Shown here piece by piece: positions 10,781-23,000 of a stretch of DNA of 64,000 bases. Position numbers and translations under genes: made by a program. Within the stretch, counting starts at the first letter, position 1. Each line of letters starts with the position of its first letter. A model generated the notes under the pieces. It saw only the letters and a program-made list of their open reading frames with translations, did not search any database and was not told the DNA's origin. The stretch is from Teratosphaeria epicoccoides (lineage: Eukaryota; Ascomycota; Dothideomycetes; Mycosphaerellales; Teratosphaeriaceae): the NCBI GenBank assembly GCA_021401465.1, contig JADDMT010000102.1, forward strand, positions 41,584 to 105,583, read 5' to 3'.

Positions 10781-13700
10781 TTCCCTAAGTCTACTCGAAG
10801 CAGTCTATTACTTCAGTGTCTATTAGGTTTTCTAGGGGCTCCTATGTAGGTTTGTAGTACCCTGACTATTTTACTAGGACCTCGCGTCCTCTTCCCCTTC
10901 TCTTGTCTCTCGCGCAGAGTACCTCCTCTACTAACTACTCCTCATGCGACTTAAACAAAAGGGGGTCCGGCTGTTCGTCGTCATTCTCCTGCCTAGGCAT
11001 AGGGTCTCTGCCCGCTAGTCTTAGCAGGTCGGTATAGAACACTAGGTGTATATTGTTTAGGAGCCTAGTCAAGCGGAAAGAGACTAGTAATAATACTTTG
11101 GCTACTATGTACTTCGCATGCTTAGCATCTAAGCTTTTCTTAGGTCTCTCTGTAGTGTAGTTCCGCAGATCTAGCTAGACCTTGTCACCGACTTTATAAA
11201 TTAGGGCAGGGTTTTAGCGTTTATTAGCAGATTCCTCCTATTCTTACGTAGAAGCCGCCATTGTTACTTGGCAGATTCCGGTTATGTCCTAAATCTTTCC
11301 TATAAACGCCCTTGCCCTCTCGGCTGCTTTTAACGGGCTAGGCCCTACAGGGTCCTCGGTTAAAGGTACAGGGCCCTATAATTTGTAGCTATAGGTAGCG
11401 AAGAAGGGGCTTATGCTAATTCCCGAATAATACCTCCTGTTTAGCGCTAGTTAAGCTACAGGGAGCCATCGCTTCTAGTTGGATTACTCATGGTTAATAT
11501 AGTTCTAGAGGTACGCTTGTACCTCTTAGTTTAGGCGTTTAGGGCCTCTGTCTGTTTATAGGTAGTACGCGGAGCTTAACTACTAGGACACGCCTATTCC
11601 TTTACAGAAGGTCGTCTAGAAGGTACTAGTCTAGTTAGTGCCCTAGTCGCTCGTAATAGCTGTTAGCATTCTATGGTACTAGGCCTAGCAATCTATGAAC
11701 TTCTCCGCGTATTCCTCTGCTTTCATGCTAGGCATTACCTGCAAAACTACGTACTTGCATAGGCGATCCTTGATAACCTACAGGTATCGACATCCCTCGG
11801 AATCAGGCAGGTCCGTCATGAAGTCCATTAAGATCTCCTAGAAGAATCTGTCAGGAACTAGTAATAGCTTCAGTAGTCTGTACTTGTACTCTCTCTACAC
11901 CTTGTTATGACTATAGTAGTCGTAGTTCCTTAGGAACTGCTAGACATGCTTAGATAGTAACAGCTAGTAGAAGTCGCGCCCTAGGATCATTGTCATGGCG
12001 TCCTGTCCTAGGTGCCTGTACACTGTAGTGTCATACACAGACTAAATAAGCTTCATCCTAAGCATGTTGTCGCTTTCGTCCCTAGAGTCCGAGGTCTTGC
12101 CCCTAGGCTAACTGTCGTTTGCTCCTAGGACCCATAGTTTGTCGCGGTATCATAGGAAGCCCCTCTTGTCGATCTTGTAGTCCCCTGCTTATAGTTTTAG
12201 CCTCGCTCTAGCTAGTAGCGCCTAGGAGCCGCCCTTTACTGCTTTTAACACTGTTAAGTACAGCTTGTCTTTCTCTACTATAGCTGCCTATAAGTCATTA
12301 AGGGTGCCGTCCTAGAACGGCCTAATAGGCTCCTAGTTAGAGGTTACGGAGTTAGCGAGTTACTGTTCGTTCTCTACTATAGTAGTAGGTAGTAGGCTAG
12401 TCAAGGTAATTAGTATAACGTCTCTGCTCTCGTCTACAGGGTCTAGCTAACTCTCTACAACTTCTAGGTCCAAAAACCTCTTAAACCGTGATTCCTTATC
12501 TTCTGCCCCTAGCGTGTCCTGTTCTCGTCTTGACAATGCGTCTAGGACTACTCCTTCTACACCTAGGCGATATACTAAAGAGAACTAGAATTACGCGAGG
12601 GTCTTATACTACCGTATCTGCTACTTGGACAGCTGTCGCTTAACCATGAAGTACTCTAGGTTTTTGTAGTCCGTGAGAATAGTAAAGGGCCTACACGACT
12701 TCAGCTCGGGGCCCTAGAACTTAAGGCTAGATATCATGGCTAGCATCTCCTTGTCGTAGATGTCGTAATTAATCTCCGCCTTATTGAGTTTCTGCGAGAA
12801 GAAGCCTACTAGTCTCCAGACTCTGTTGCTTTCTTGTAGGAGAGCCGCCCCTAACGCAAACCCGCTGTAGTTAGTCTCTAAAAAGGTCGGCAGCTCCGGG
12901 TTCTATTAAGAAAGGACTAGCGCTAAACAGAACTTCGCTTTTAGCGTTCTAAACGCGGACTCCTCAAGTTCCCCCTAGGAGAACAGTCTGCCCTTCCCTG
13001 TAAGCGCTATTAAGGGCCCGGCTGTCTTCAAGTAGTTTAGGATAAACATCCTGTAGTAGTTAGCGAAGCCGAGGAATCTACGGACTTCCTTTTATGTTTT
13101 TAGCCGCTCCTAGTTACGCACGGCCTCTACCTTTTCTAGCTCGGTCCCTACGCCTTTTCTGTTAGCATAGATCATAAACCCTAGGTACTTGATATCCTTT
13201 TTAGCAAACTCGCTCTTCCTAGAGTCAAGGTAGAGGCCCCTGTCCTAGAGCTTCTAGAGTACTCATGTTACTTTAGCGAAATAGTCTTCTCGCGAACTAC
13301 CGCTATATATGATAACGTCGTCTATGTACGCAGAGGCGTAGTCGTCTAATTCCTCGCGTAGCAGTATGTTAATATATCGTTAGAACGTTGCTAGAGCCCT
13401 GGATAAACTGAAGAGACATACTAGCTATTCAAATGAACTGAACCTTATACGAAAGGCTGTCTTGTACTCATGGCCTTTCGCCATACAGATTTAGTAGAAG
13501 GCTGACACTACGTCTACCTTAGTAAGCTACTAGGCGCCCGTGAGGTTCCTCAAGGTCTCTAGTATTAACAGGAGGGGGTACCTATCTTGCTTTGTAATTG
13601 CGTTAAGAGCGCGGTAATCGCAGCAGAACTAGAGCCCTCCTCCTAGCTTCTAGACAAAAAGCACGGGAGCCGCAGCCTCTAAGTTAGTAGGCCGAATGAA

Positions 13701-15643
13701 TCCCTTCCCTAACAGTTTGTCTAAGGACTTCCTTAAAACAAGTAGTTCCTCCTTCGACATGCCGTATAGGGGTCCCTACAGCAGAGCTAGTTAGGATCTG
13801 TCTAGTCCTTTACGGAGTTCGATATAGTAGTCGATACTAGGGTAGTATGGCGCTAATTTTTCCGCTTCTTGGCAGCAGAATAGCGGAGCTATGTGCTAAA
13901 GCTCTAGAGGTAGCGCCTCTCTTAACTTGTCTAGCGTCAGATATTCCTTTGCCTTTAAGGCCTCTGTGACATCTGCTGTCGCGGTCACGCATACCTAGGT
14001 AAAGTTCCCGCGGTCCTTATATTCTTAGTAGTTCCGTCCTTCGTCTATCTACCGTCCCGCTCTCCTATGCTAATACTGACGCCTTTCTGGCGTAGTCCGC
14101 ACTTTATTGTGAGCCTTCTAGGGGTTCCCTAGTATCAGGGGGAAGGCTAGATCCTTTACTACGTATGCATACACTAGTTGCTAGAACCCCTCAATTTCCA
14201 TCTAGAAGGCGACTACTCCTTCTACCGCGGAGTCTCGCATCGACGCTGTTACGCCCCTCGCTATGCACGACTCTTTGCTTATTAAGCTTAAGCCGAGACC
14301 TTTTACTAGGTCTCCGTTAATTACAGCGTAGCATTAGCACCTCTTATTAATAAGAGCTAATGTCCTAGTATTATTTGCTAGGACTACATCAGTATAAATC
14401 AGGTTCCTGTCCATGGATCCCTTAACTCTCTCCTATCCTTCTGCTAATGTCTCTATTACTCCTACTTCCTAACTCCAAGCAGGAGTTAATCTTTTCCTGA
14501 GTTTTTCCTCCTAGGTTCCTCTGCCATTCTATTGTCCTCTAGCAATAGCGACACTCTAGTTGTGTTAATCTAGGCTAGGGGTATAGCCAAGGCGTAGGGA
14601 CACCTCTTGACTTAGTATCTAGACGCTCCGCAACGGTAGCACAGGTTATTCTCCTAGCGTTTCTCTCTCTCTGTAGCGTCTACCTATTTAGCGCGTTGTT
14701 TTCCCCCGTTGTTTTGTCAGGGTCCTTTGCTGTCATATTAGTCTCCTATAGTATAAGTCGGTACTATGACTATATCCCTATCCGCGTCTATTTAGGATCT
14801 GACCCTAGGGTTAGGCATCTACATAGCAGCTACAGGAATACCTTTAGAGTCCTTGTTCTTTTCCCTTAACTACCTCCTATAGGCCGCCTTGAACTAGTCG
14901 GTTACCTTGGAGTTTGTTATGACCCTTTTAACCTCCTCTGCAAACGCGTAGTAGTCCCCCTTATCTCTCACGTTTGCTATGTACATCCTGGCGGGATTTA
15001 AGAACGAATTCTTAAGGTATCTAATCTTCGCGTTATCTGTCTACTAGTCCCCTCCTGCTAACAGCAGGAGTTCGTCGAATTCTAGCTAGTACTCGTGCCA
15101 TGGCTAGCCTGCTACGTGTTAGAGGTTCGTGAGCTGTTCTAGAGCTTTTGCTATCTTATTACTATCCGCGAACATAGCCTCAAGTTACGTAAGGAAAGCT
15201 TCAGGGTCCTTCGCCCTGTCCGGGCCTCCTTTCTCCTAGAAATGGCGCATCTAGGCGCGCTAGCGAGCGGGGAGGGTGTCGTAGATTGTGTTCTAGTAAT
15301 AATCTACGCCTATTAGGGGTTTTATCCTAGAGCGCGCCCTAAGCGAACTCCTAATATAGAGCAGGTAATCCCTAAATGATTTGGCTCTTCTATCCTATGT
15401 TAGTAGCCTCTACTCTTAGGGTCCTGTTAGTTCTATGCTAGAGTTCGCACGCGTTACTACAGCTAGCGTGTCCGCGAGAGCCTTTAGCAGCTCCTCTGAC
15501 AGGGCGCCTAGGTTTTGTCGCTATTAGGACTCCGATTCATTTAGCGCGGCCTACGTGGCTGTCAGCTCAGCTATAATTTGCTGTTACTAGGTATGCATTC
15601 CCTCGACGACATAGCGCATTTCTGCTAACGCTTCCTCGTTCAT
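10781..15643 (-). pseudogene. gag-pol of element A
   Basis: Gag begins at ATG 15643-15641 (MNEEALAEMRYVVEGMH) and contains a retrotransposon-gag-like segment (DPEAFLTQLEAMFAD is the reading if TAG is taken as Gln) and a zinc knuckle near 14620-14665 (CYRC-x4-Tyr for His-x4-C). Pol includes reverse transcriptase with the motif YIDDVII at about 13303-13335, RNase H, integrase, and a C-terminal chromodomain (REVLVK.SGYYKPT.EPLENL, about 10790-10880). Dozens of TAG/TAA codons replace Gln and Trp codons, so no protein can be made. The chromodomain is expected to steer integration to marked chromatin, as known for chromoviruses. Confidence 0.85.
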
Positions 15644-15712
15644 GGATCCTTTAGACACTAGGGTTAATTAGCTAGGAGACAGCCTTTCTATGGTGAAATC
15701 GATCGTACTTAA

Positions 15713-15889
15713 TGTCACGGGTAAACGACGTATACACAGGGGTTCATGTAGTATTTAACAAGTACGATAGGGAGAGAGGGACTATCTGCTAGCTGTCCGG
15801 TCTTTTATAGCCAGCCTTAGCTAGCCTCGTCAGGGGTCGCGTCGCATAGGCCCTAGCCTGTGCCAAGACTTAGGGCCTCGCCCTTCACA
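15713..15889 (-). repeat. 5' LTR of element A with self-priming site
   Basis: 177 bp. In the element's direction it holds a TATA-like box (complement of TTTTATAGCC, about 15793-15802) and about 30 nt further on ATCGTACTT (complement of 15760-15768). Two bases beyond the LTR end, the complement of 15702-15710 reads AAGTACGAT, the exact reverse complement. No TGG-starting tRNA primer site is present there. Confidence 0.85.
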
Positions 15890-17430
15890 CTAATAGCTCT
15901 GACTAGCAGGCTTGTCTTTAGGTTAGTACCTTAGTCATAGTAAAGTAAGTCAGATTCTTGTGATCAGAAAGAATCGTAAGACTCCTTACTCCTTCCGCAT
16001 ATACTCGCTAGTGTTACAATGATGTAACTATTACAAGTAGCTCCTTATCATAGATGTCGTAGTTATATTCCGCAGGTAACATCTTTCTTAAATAATAGGC
16101 TATAGGGTGTCGTCTCCTGTTATACTCCTACGTAAGGCATGCTCCTATAGCTCTGTCTAATGCGTCTGTTTCTATCTAGACCGCTTTTTCTCCATCGAAT
16201 AGTTGTAGCGTTAGTGCTAAAGTACACTGTTCCTTTAGTCGCTTAAACGCTAAAGCTTCCCTTTAGCTCTAGTTCTAATTCTTGTCTTTCTTTATAAGCT
16301 CTATTAGGGGTACTAATGTCTTAGAATAGCACTTAATGAATTTCCTGTTATAGTTAGCTAATCCTAGGAATGCCTATACGTCCTTGACGTATGTTAGTGT
16401 TAGCTATTCCTGTATCGACTTCGTCTTCTCTAGATCGATCCGGATTCCTATTATACTAATAATAAATCTAAGGAACTTGACTTCCTTCTTATAGAACTCG
16501 CATTTTTCTAGTGTAGTCTTGAACCCTACTTAGCTTAACTGTTTAAAGACATCTTGTAATTATTATATGTGCTTGTCGAGACTTCCCCTAGTATAAACTA
16601 GAATGTCATCTATGTATGCTACGACATATATATCTAGAAGTTCTCGAAGGACTTTATTAACAAGGTCCTAACATGACGCTAGGGCATTTGTTAGTCTTAT
16701 TAGCATAACTAAAAACTCGTAAAGTCTGTATCTTGTCTAGAATGCAGTCATCTATTCGTATCTAGGTACTATGCCTATTACGTAAAACGCATTATGTAAG
16801 TTAATCTTCGTATACTAGTCTAACCTAGTTAATCGGTCTTGCATTTCTTCGATGTTTAGTAATAGGTACTAATTCTTAATTATGATGTTGTTTAGTCATC
16901 TGAAATCTACTACTAGTTGTAGTTTCCTACTTGCTTTTAGAACAAACATTACTAGTAAGGCTACTAAGGATGTCGACTTCTATATCTAGCCTTTTTCTAG
17001 TTTCTCCTTTAGCTATTCGTTTAGGGTCTTAAGCTCTTTCTTAGACATTACGTATAAAGGTCCCTATAGAGGCTCCTTCCCTAGCTGCAAGTGTATCTTA
17101 TGATCCTATAGTTAATGGTTAGGTAAGGCGGCTTTGCCTCTCTCCTCTTTAAAGAGTCGTTTCTACTTACGATACTCCTTAGGAATGTCTAGGTCTAAGA
17201 TTCTAGTGTCATCCTTCGATAGTGCATAACTTCTATCCTTCCTGTAATTATCGTGTTAACCCTCTTAACCTAATAGAGGTGTCGATTTAGGTTAAGTATA
17301 TCCTGTACTTCCTATTAATGTAAACGTATTATGTGTCGTCCTACACTTGTTAATCTTATCTACTAGCGAATACTGCTACTACATAGGACAAATGCTAATT
17401 ATGTAATTGCATTCCCTAAATGTAAGTACT
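15890..17430 (-). mobile_element. Gypsy chromovirus B, reverse-transcriptase part
   Basis: Continuation of element B to the right of element A. The minus strand encodes reverse transcriptase with the motif YIDDILVYT at about 16591-16625, the following RNase H segment towards 15900, and part of the protease/RT linker up to about 17400. Stops are TAG/TAA in place of Gln/Trp. The 5' part (gag and 5' LTR) is missing because element C begins at 17431, so C either inserted into B or replaced its 5' end. Confidence 0.75.
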
Positions 17431-17790
17431 TAATATAGTTAATACTAGGGGGCTATTAGAGCCGCATAGGTTCTAATGTCTACCCTTAGCATATAGTGAC
17501 CCTGCTACACATAGTAAGGTAGTCCTTCGTACATACGTTAGCTTGTATGTCGTCTAAGTAGGATTAATAATTGACGTAGGATGCCTCTACGTTGCTAACC
17601 CTACGATACCCCTGCGGGGATAGGCTCGGACATGCTTTCCCTAATTAAGGGGCGTCAGGGGTTATAAGCACCTTTAGCGCTACCTCTACAATAAGCAGAA
17701 AGTAGTGCTATCTTGTACCTATTAAAGGGTCGGATTACTCTGTCATACTACGAGATATTTTCATATTATATAGCATATATATCTATATTA
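17431..17790 (+). repeat. 5' LTR of element C1
   Basis: 360 bp; related copies at 32605-32964 (minus, 360 bp) and 62872-63221 (350 bp). The start TGAT is changed to TAAT here. It has a TATA-like box (GTTATAAGC, about 17661-17669), and 34 nt after the start of the TATA lies AGAAAGTAG (17697-17705; AGAAAGCAG in C2). Three bases after the LTR the leader reads CTGCTTTCT (17794-17802), the reverse complement of the unmutated form. Confidence 0.85.
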
Positions 17791-18351
17791 GTTCTGCTTT
17801 CTCCCCCCTGCTTTGTAGTCTAGTAGAGAATACTACGATATATCTAGAGTACTACAAACTTGTAACTAACGCGTAGCGAGCGCTATCCTAAGTGCCCGCG
17901 ATAGCGAAGCTAGCCTAAGTAACTAGCCTGTAGAAGTACCCCTTACAAGCGACACTACATTAAGCGACGGTTCTGCTAGAGGCTAATTACGTAGCAGACA
18001 AGGTAATAGACCCCTTGTATAGGGACGTAGCTAACCCTAACTATCGACCTAGCCCTTGTAGCCATGATTGTTAATTAGGTCGCAAACTGCCTTACGAACT
18101 AGAGCTAGAGCCGCACCCCTTCTAGTAGCGACAATAGCAAGGACGACGAAGACGTTACTATACGTAGTACTAATAAACTAGCGGACGAAGAAATCTAGCG
18201 AGATTTCACGCTAGGGACCCGTGAAGATAACTCCCTAGCAGGCGCAGACTCTCCGCGTATGCCTGCGAATCTAGTGCCTAAATTCAGGGCTATAGTAGGT
18301 TAACTAGGAGGCAGTCGTAACGCACGTAACCTGAAGCCGTTTAAGGGAGAC

Positions 18352-18608
18352 TGTAAAGTAACAGGACTAACGTAGGCTGGCCAAAGTACAGGCTATAGGT
18401 ATATAGTAGGACTACTCGAATTAATAGAGAAGGAAGTAGGATAAGTTAGGGGGATTAAGGAGTCCCCTTACTATGCCTAGGCCAGGCAGGCCCGGGCGGC
18501 CCGGGCCCTAATAGGGACGACCCTGGCTAGATTGCGCCCTGCTAGGCTAGTCAGGGCTAGTAAGTTAGTAGGTAGATTCTGTAGGGATGTACGGAGGTAG
18601 TCCTGACA
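18352..18608 (-). repeat. 3' LTR of element D
   Basis: 257 bp, direct repeat of 25030-25286. It ends TGACA, followed on its right by a polypyrimidine run that is the purine tract of the minus-strand element. Confidence 0.9.
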
Positions 18609-19021
18609 TTGCCCCTCCCTTCCCCTAGGTTTTGTCCTCGGAACCTGCATGATAGTGTCAAAATTCACAACTAGTATAGGCAGAAGGTAGTCGAAAGATA
18701 TAGAACTTAGTAGCAGTAACTAGCCCTAAAGGGGAAGTCGCTAGTAATGAGTCATATTAGTAATATCAAAAGAACTCGAAGTTTAATTCTAAACCTTCTA
18801 ACCTACATCTACCTCTAATCAGTAAGTAGAGTACGAAATCTGTAGGCTGGCGAGGGTAGGGCAAATTAGTCTAATTTGGTCCATTTTGCAGTAGTGCGGG
18901 CATTTTAGGTGCTAATAGTAGCATGTAGTCCTAGAGTCCTGTAACCTAACTATAAACGAATCTGTCTAGCCTAAACTAGCCTAATACGATAGCGAACAGG
19001 AAGAGATTAGCCGCCGAGGTC

Positions 19022-19800
19022 ATGCGCGAGGAGTATAACTACGACCTAGAGACTACTTCCTCGTTTCTAGCTAACCCGTGCTACAGCTGTTACGAGGATC
19101 CTAACCTAGCTAACATCAAGAAGCTCTGCCCTATTATGAACAAGCCTGTCCCTGCTAGCATCACCCCTAACTGCGGCAACTGCCTAAGTAGCAAGGACTG
19201 CTTCTAGGTAAGTTAGTCTAGTCTAGTTCGGTGCACTGTAGCTAACTCTAATAGCTCCCGGCCTCGAAAGAGGACGAATAGAAGGGTGTACGCCGCGAAA
19301 TTGAAGCCTTGGCCGATGATGCTAGTAACGAGGAGAAGGAGGCCATTATGCGCCGCATTAGGAAGATTACAGGTACTATGATCCTATGAGTGCTAGACTA
19401 GGGCACCTCGCCCTAGAATGGAGCTAACTAGTCTGTAGGGAGCTAGGTAAAACCCTTCGTGGCGAGGGCGGCTTGTCGCAGCACCTTAGGCAGGAGAGGT
19501 AGGACTAATCTAGTAAGAAGGTAGCAAAGCGCATTCGTAACAGGAGTGCTCTAACCCCGAACGTAAGTGTTAGGTCCTTTTCGGCTTCGCCTAGTCTGTA
19601 CTAACCCTGTCTAGAAGCTTAAGGGCTCGAAGTTCTTGATCGAGGACACCTCGGCTAGTAAGCGGCTCGAGGATATCAAGCGGATCGGCAATAGGCGCAT
19701 TGCGGAAATAGCGACCTCGCTCTAGAACATCTCGGCCTAGGTTAGTAAGATGAAGAGCAGTAGGCCTAAGTCCGACCTTCAGGCATGCTTCTCGTCCTAA
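19022..19800 (+). pseudogene. Antisense spliced cysteine-cluster gene in element D
   Basis: On the strand opposite to gag-pol, a frame from about 18950 (ATG 19022) to TAA 19798-19800 shows fungal introns: 19208-19254 (GTAAGT donor, GCTAAC branch, TAG; 47 nt, phase 0) and 19563-19614 (GTAAGT donor, TACTAAC branch, TAG; 52 nt, phase 0). A third intron-like segment near 19373-19438 (CTAAC branch) needs a small adjustment of frame. Exon 1 has six cysteines spaced C-x2-C-x12-C-x14-C-x2-C-x5-C, which suggests two metal sites. The later exons are rich in Lys, Arg and Glu (for example REIEALADDASNEEKEAIMR) and are probably helical. Only a few TAG codons break it. It is convergent with pol, which ends near 20100. 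Product unknown; a nucleic-acid-binding regulator is possible. Confidence 0.6.
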
Positions 19801-20099
19801 CTACTCGCGAGTTAGAGGGCAGGGCCCTAAACGAGGGACATGAGGATGATGAGGATAGTGACTAGGTTAGCCTAGTCTAGAACGGACTAATTTGGTGTGA
19901 TCTAGGCTAGAGTAGTACGAGTGTGGTTTAGGCAAGGCTATATGGCTAGTAAGAGCACTAGGGATCTAGGTGTAGGTTAGCATTTGCCTGGCCTAAGCTA
20001 GGGCGGCCTAGCCCTTATTGTTGTTTAAGGTCTTGCTAACAATAAATAGCTATACCCTTTAGCTGTCTGCTATATACACTTGTGTCTAATTCCCGCTCG

Positions 20100-23000
20100 C
20101 CTAGTCTAGTTTAGCCCGTTTGGACGCCTTCTAGGCCCCCTAGTAGCGAGGTGCCCCTACCCGCTTGTCCTTGCCCCGAGGGGGGCGACATGTGCCTAGC
20201 TTCTTCTCGAAAGCGTCTATAGCCGCCTTGCTAATATGTACCGCTAGTTCCCAGGTATCCTCCTTACTACTATACCCCTTCTAGGATACTAGGTAGGACT
20301 AGTCACTAAACTCGTCGACCTGTTTCTCCTTAATGTAGTCTACCTCGTACATGTCGTCTGCATCCGCCTTAAATCTCTGCTATTCTGACTACTGCCTAGC
20401 CTGGAGCGGGCTATTAGCAGCTAGCTCGAGGAGCGATACGTAGAAGGTAGGGTAGATGCGCATGTCGCTAGGCAAGTCTAAGGTGTAAGCTACCCTGTTT
20501 ACTACCTTCAGGACCTTGTACGGCCTAATCTACTTGTGATCTAGCTTCTTACTAGGCCGCATGCTCTCGATGTTAGCTGTTAAGAGGTATACTTTGTCCC
20601 TGACAGCAAAGGACACATTAGTATAACACTAGTTATAATGCTTTGCCTGCGACTACTTCGCCTTAGCAAGCCGCTCCCTTTTGCCCTACTAAGCTGCGAG
20701 CATCTCGCGTACTAGCTCCTCCGCTTAGGCTGAGTTACCTGCCATTCGAGCCATTTTAGGCTAGGCTGCCCTCCTCAGGTCCCGGAGCTAGTTCGCTTAG
20801 AACGGTATAACTCCTATAGCTACATGTTAGCTGTCATTATATGCAAATTCCGCCGTAGACAGCAAGCGGGACTAGTTGTCCTGCTCGAAGTTGTAGTATG
20901 TGCGTAGGTACTACTCTAGCGTCTAGTTCTGCCGCTCTGTCTGTCCGTTAGTCTGCGGGTAGAACGTAGTACTTAGTTTCCGCTAGACTCCGAGGTAGAA
21001 ACATACTGTCGACTAAAACTTAGAGGTAAGTATAGGCCCGCGATTAGAGGTTAAGGTAACTAGCACTCTATGTAGTCATACTATCTCCCTAAGGAACGTG
21101 TCCGCGAGACATTCTGCTGTCATATCCTTCTAGCACGGGACTTAATAGGCTATTTTAGTGTAGCGGTTAACTACTACTAGTATAGAGTCGTATACCTGCC
21201 CTAATAGACAGCTAGGTAGCAGGTCAGTAATAAAATCTAGAGTCAGGTCCGTCTATAGGATTAACGATAGCGGCTCCGCGTGTAGTAGGCCGTATAGCTA
21301 GTGCCTTTTTGGCTTTACCCTAGTGTAAGCTTAGTAGGTATGTACAAAGTCCTTAACGTACTAGCGTAGCTAGGGCTAGTAGTAGTCCTGTAGCACTAGT
21401 TCTAGGGTACGTGCAAAGCTAAAGTGCCTGGCCAGGGGTTCATCGTGGCACTAATGTAGCACTGCGAGACAGCCGGCTCCCTTAGGGACGTAGAGGCGGC
21501 CCTTATACGTAAGGAGGCCCTTGCCGTAGCCCTATTAGTAGGCCTATAGTAGCGGATCCTTGCTCTCTAGTACGGATACAACCTTTTAGGCCTATTCATT
21601 CATGAGGTTAGCCTCGCGGATCAGATCTTCTAGCGTCTGACTAGAGATGGCCGTAACTAGACAAGCCTAGGCCGGAGCGGCCTGTTCTAGCGCAAAGACT
21701 AACTAAAGAGCCCTTAGAGGCCTGCTTGCATTGTTGCCGCGGACCTATTAGCCGCTATGCTCCTTATCTTCTATGTCGGGGCAGCGGCTAAGGGCATCCG
21801 CGGCCCCATTTTAACCTCCTAGCCTGTATGTAATCCGAATGTCAAAGGCAGAAAGCTACTTGGCCTACTATACCTACTAGCGGGACAGTTTCTTAGTCGT
21901 CATGAACTATTAGAGGTTCGTATAGTCTAATAAGACCTCTACTACGTAGGTAGTGCCCTCGAGGTAGTATCGGAAGTGCTTGAAGGTAGCGACAATGCTA
22001 AGAAGCTCTTAGTCGTAGGTGTCGTAGTTCCTCTTGGCGCCGTTCATCTTCTTTAAGAAGTACCCGACTAGGTGCCACTACAATTTCCCACGGAATTCCT
22101 ATTACTAGCTCATAACGCCTGAAACTACGTATCTTGAGGCATTAGTCTCGACCCGAATAGGCCGTTCTAGGTCAAAATAGCGTAAGATACGTGCGGTCGT
22201 AAAGGCACACTTTAGGTTAGCAAATGACTACTTTCCTACTACGTCGAGTTAGAGCGCCCTAGTCTTGGCACGTCGAGCCCCTAGTCGCTAGCCCTTAGTA
22301 TAGCGATTAAGCGGCGCCGCGATGCAGGAGAACCTGTCAATGAACCGTCGATAGTAGTTAGCGAACCTGATAAAGACCTAAACGTCCTAGATTAAGGCTA
22401 GTTCAGGCTATTCTGCTATTGCTTGTACCCTCTCTAGCTCTATCGCTATGCCGTTATAGCCTAAAACGAAGCCAAGGAACTCTACGCTGTCCTTATAGAA
22501 CTCGCACTTACTAAGTTTAGCGTACAAGCTATGCTTTCTAAGCTGTTCTAGGATAGTACGCACGTGGCGGACATGCTCTGACTCCTCCTAGGAGAAGATG
22601 AGCACATCGTCTAGGTATACGACATAGATCGTGTCAAGCAAGTCCGCTAAGGCATAGTTCATGTAAGCCTAGAACTAAGCGGGGGCGTTAGACAGCCTAA
22701 AAGGCATAACAGTGTATTTAAAGTAGCTATATCTAGTCTAGAATATAGTCTTCTACTTGTCGCCCTCCCTGATCCATACATAGTAATATGCATCCCGTAC
22801 ATCTATCTTCGTGAAGATCTTCCTAGTAGCAAGCTAGTTCAAGGATTCCTGAATTAGCGGGAGCAGGTAGCGGTTCTTGACTGTAAGGGCGTTAAGGGCC
22901 TAGTAATCGACGCAGAGTCGTAGGGTACTATCCTTCTTTTTCGCGAAGAGGATGCCTACACTAGGAGGAGACTTCGATGGCCTAATCTACCTACGTTCGA

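Larger units (their letters stand above)
9099..15889 (-). mobile_element. Gypsy chromovirus A, complete structure
   Basis: A complete but mutated LTR retrotransposon of 6791 bp, transcribed right to left. It is bounded by two 177-bp direct LTRs (TG...CA) and a perfect 5-bp target-site duplication CTAAT (9094-9098 and 15890-15894). Removing it rejoins element B between its RNase H/RT part and its integrase part. Inside the 5' LTR come a self-complementary priming site, gag, pol with a chromodomain, about 1.5 kb with an additional ORF, and a purine tract (complement of the run 9276-9300) next to the 3' LTR. The two LTRs differ at about nine positions, all transitions. The family has a solo LTR at 61715-61881 and a related 3' fragment at 47380-48617. 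Confidence 0.9.

Noticed and set aside
18477..18668. Minus-strand open frame of 63 codons
   Set aside because: It lies within the 3' LTR of element D; the same LTR at 25030-25286 does not support a protein.
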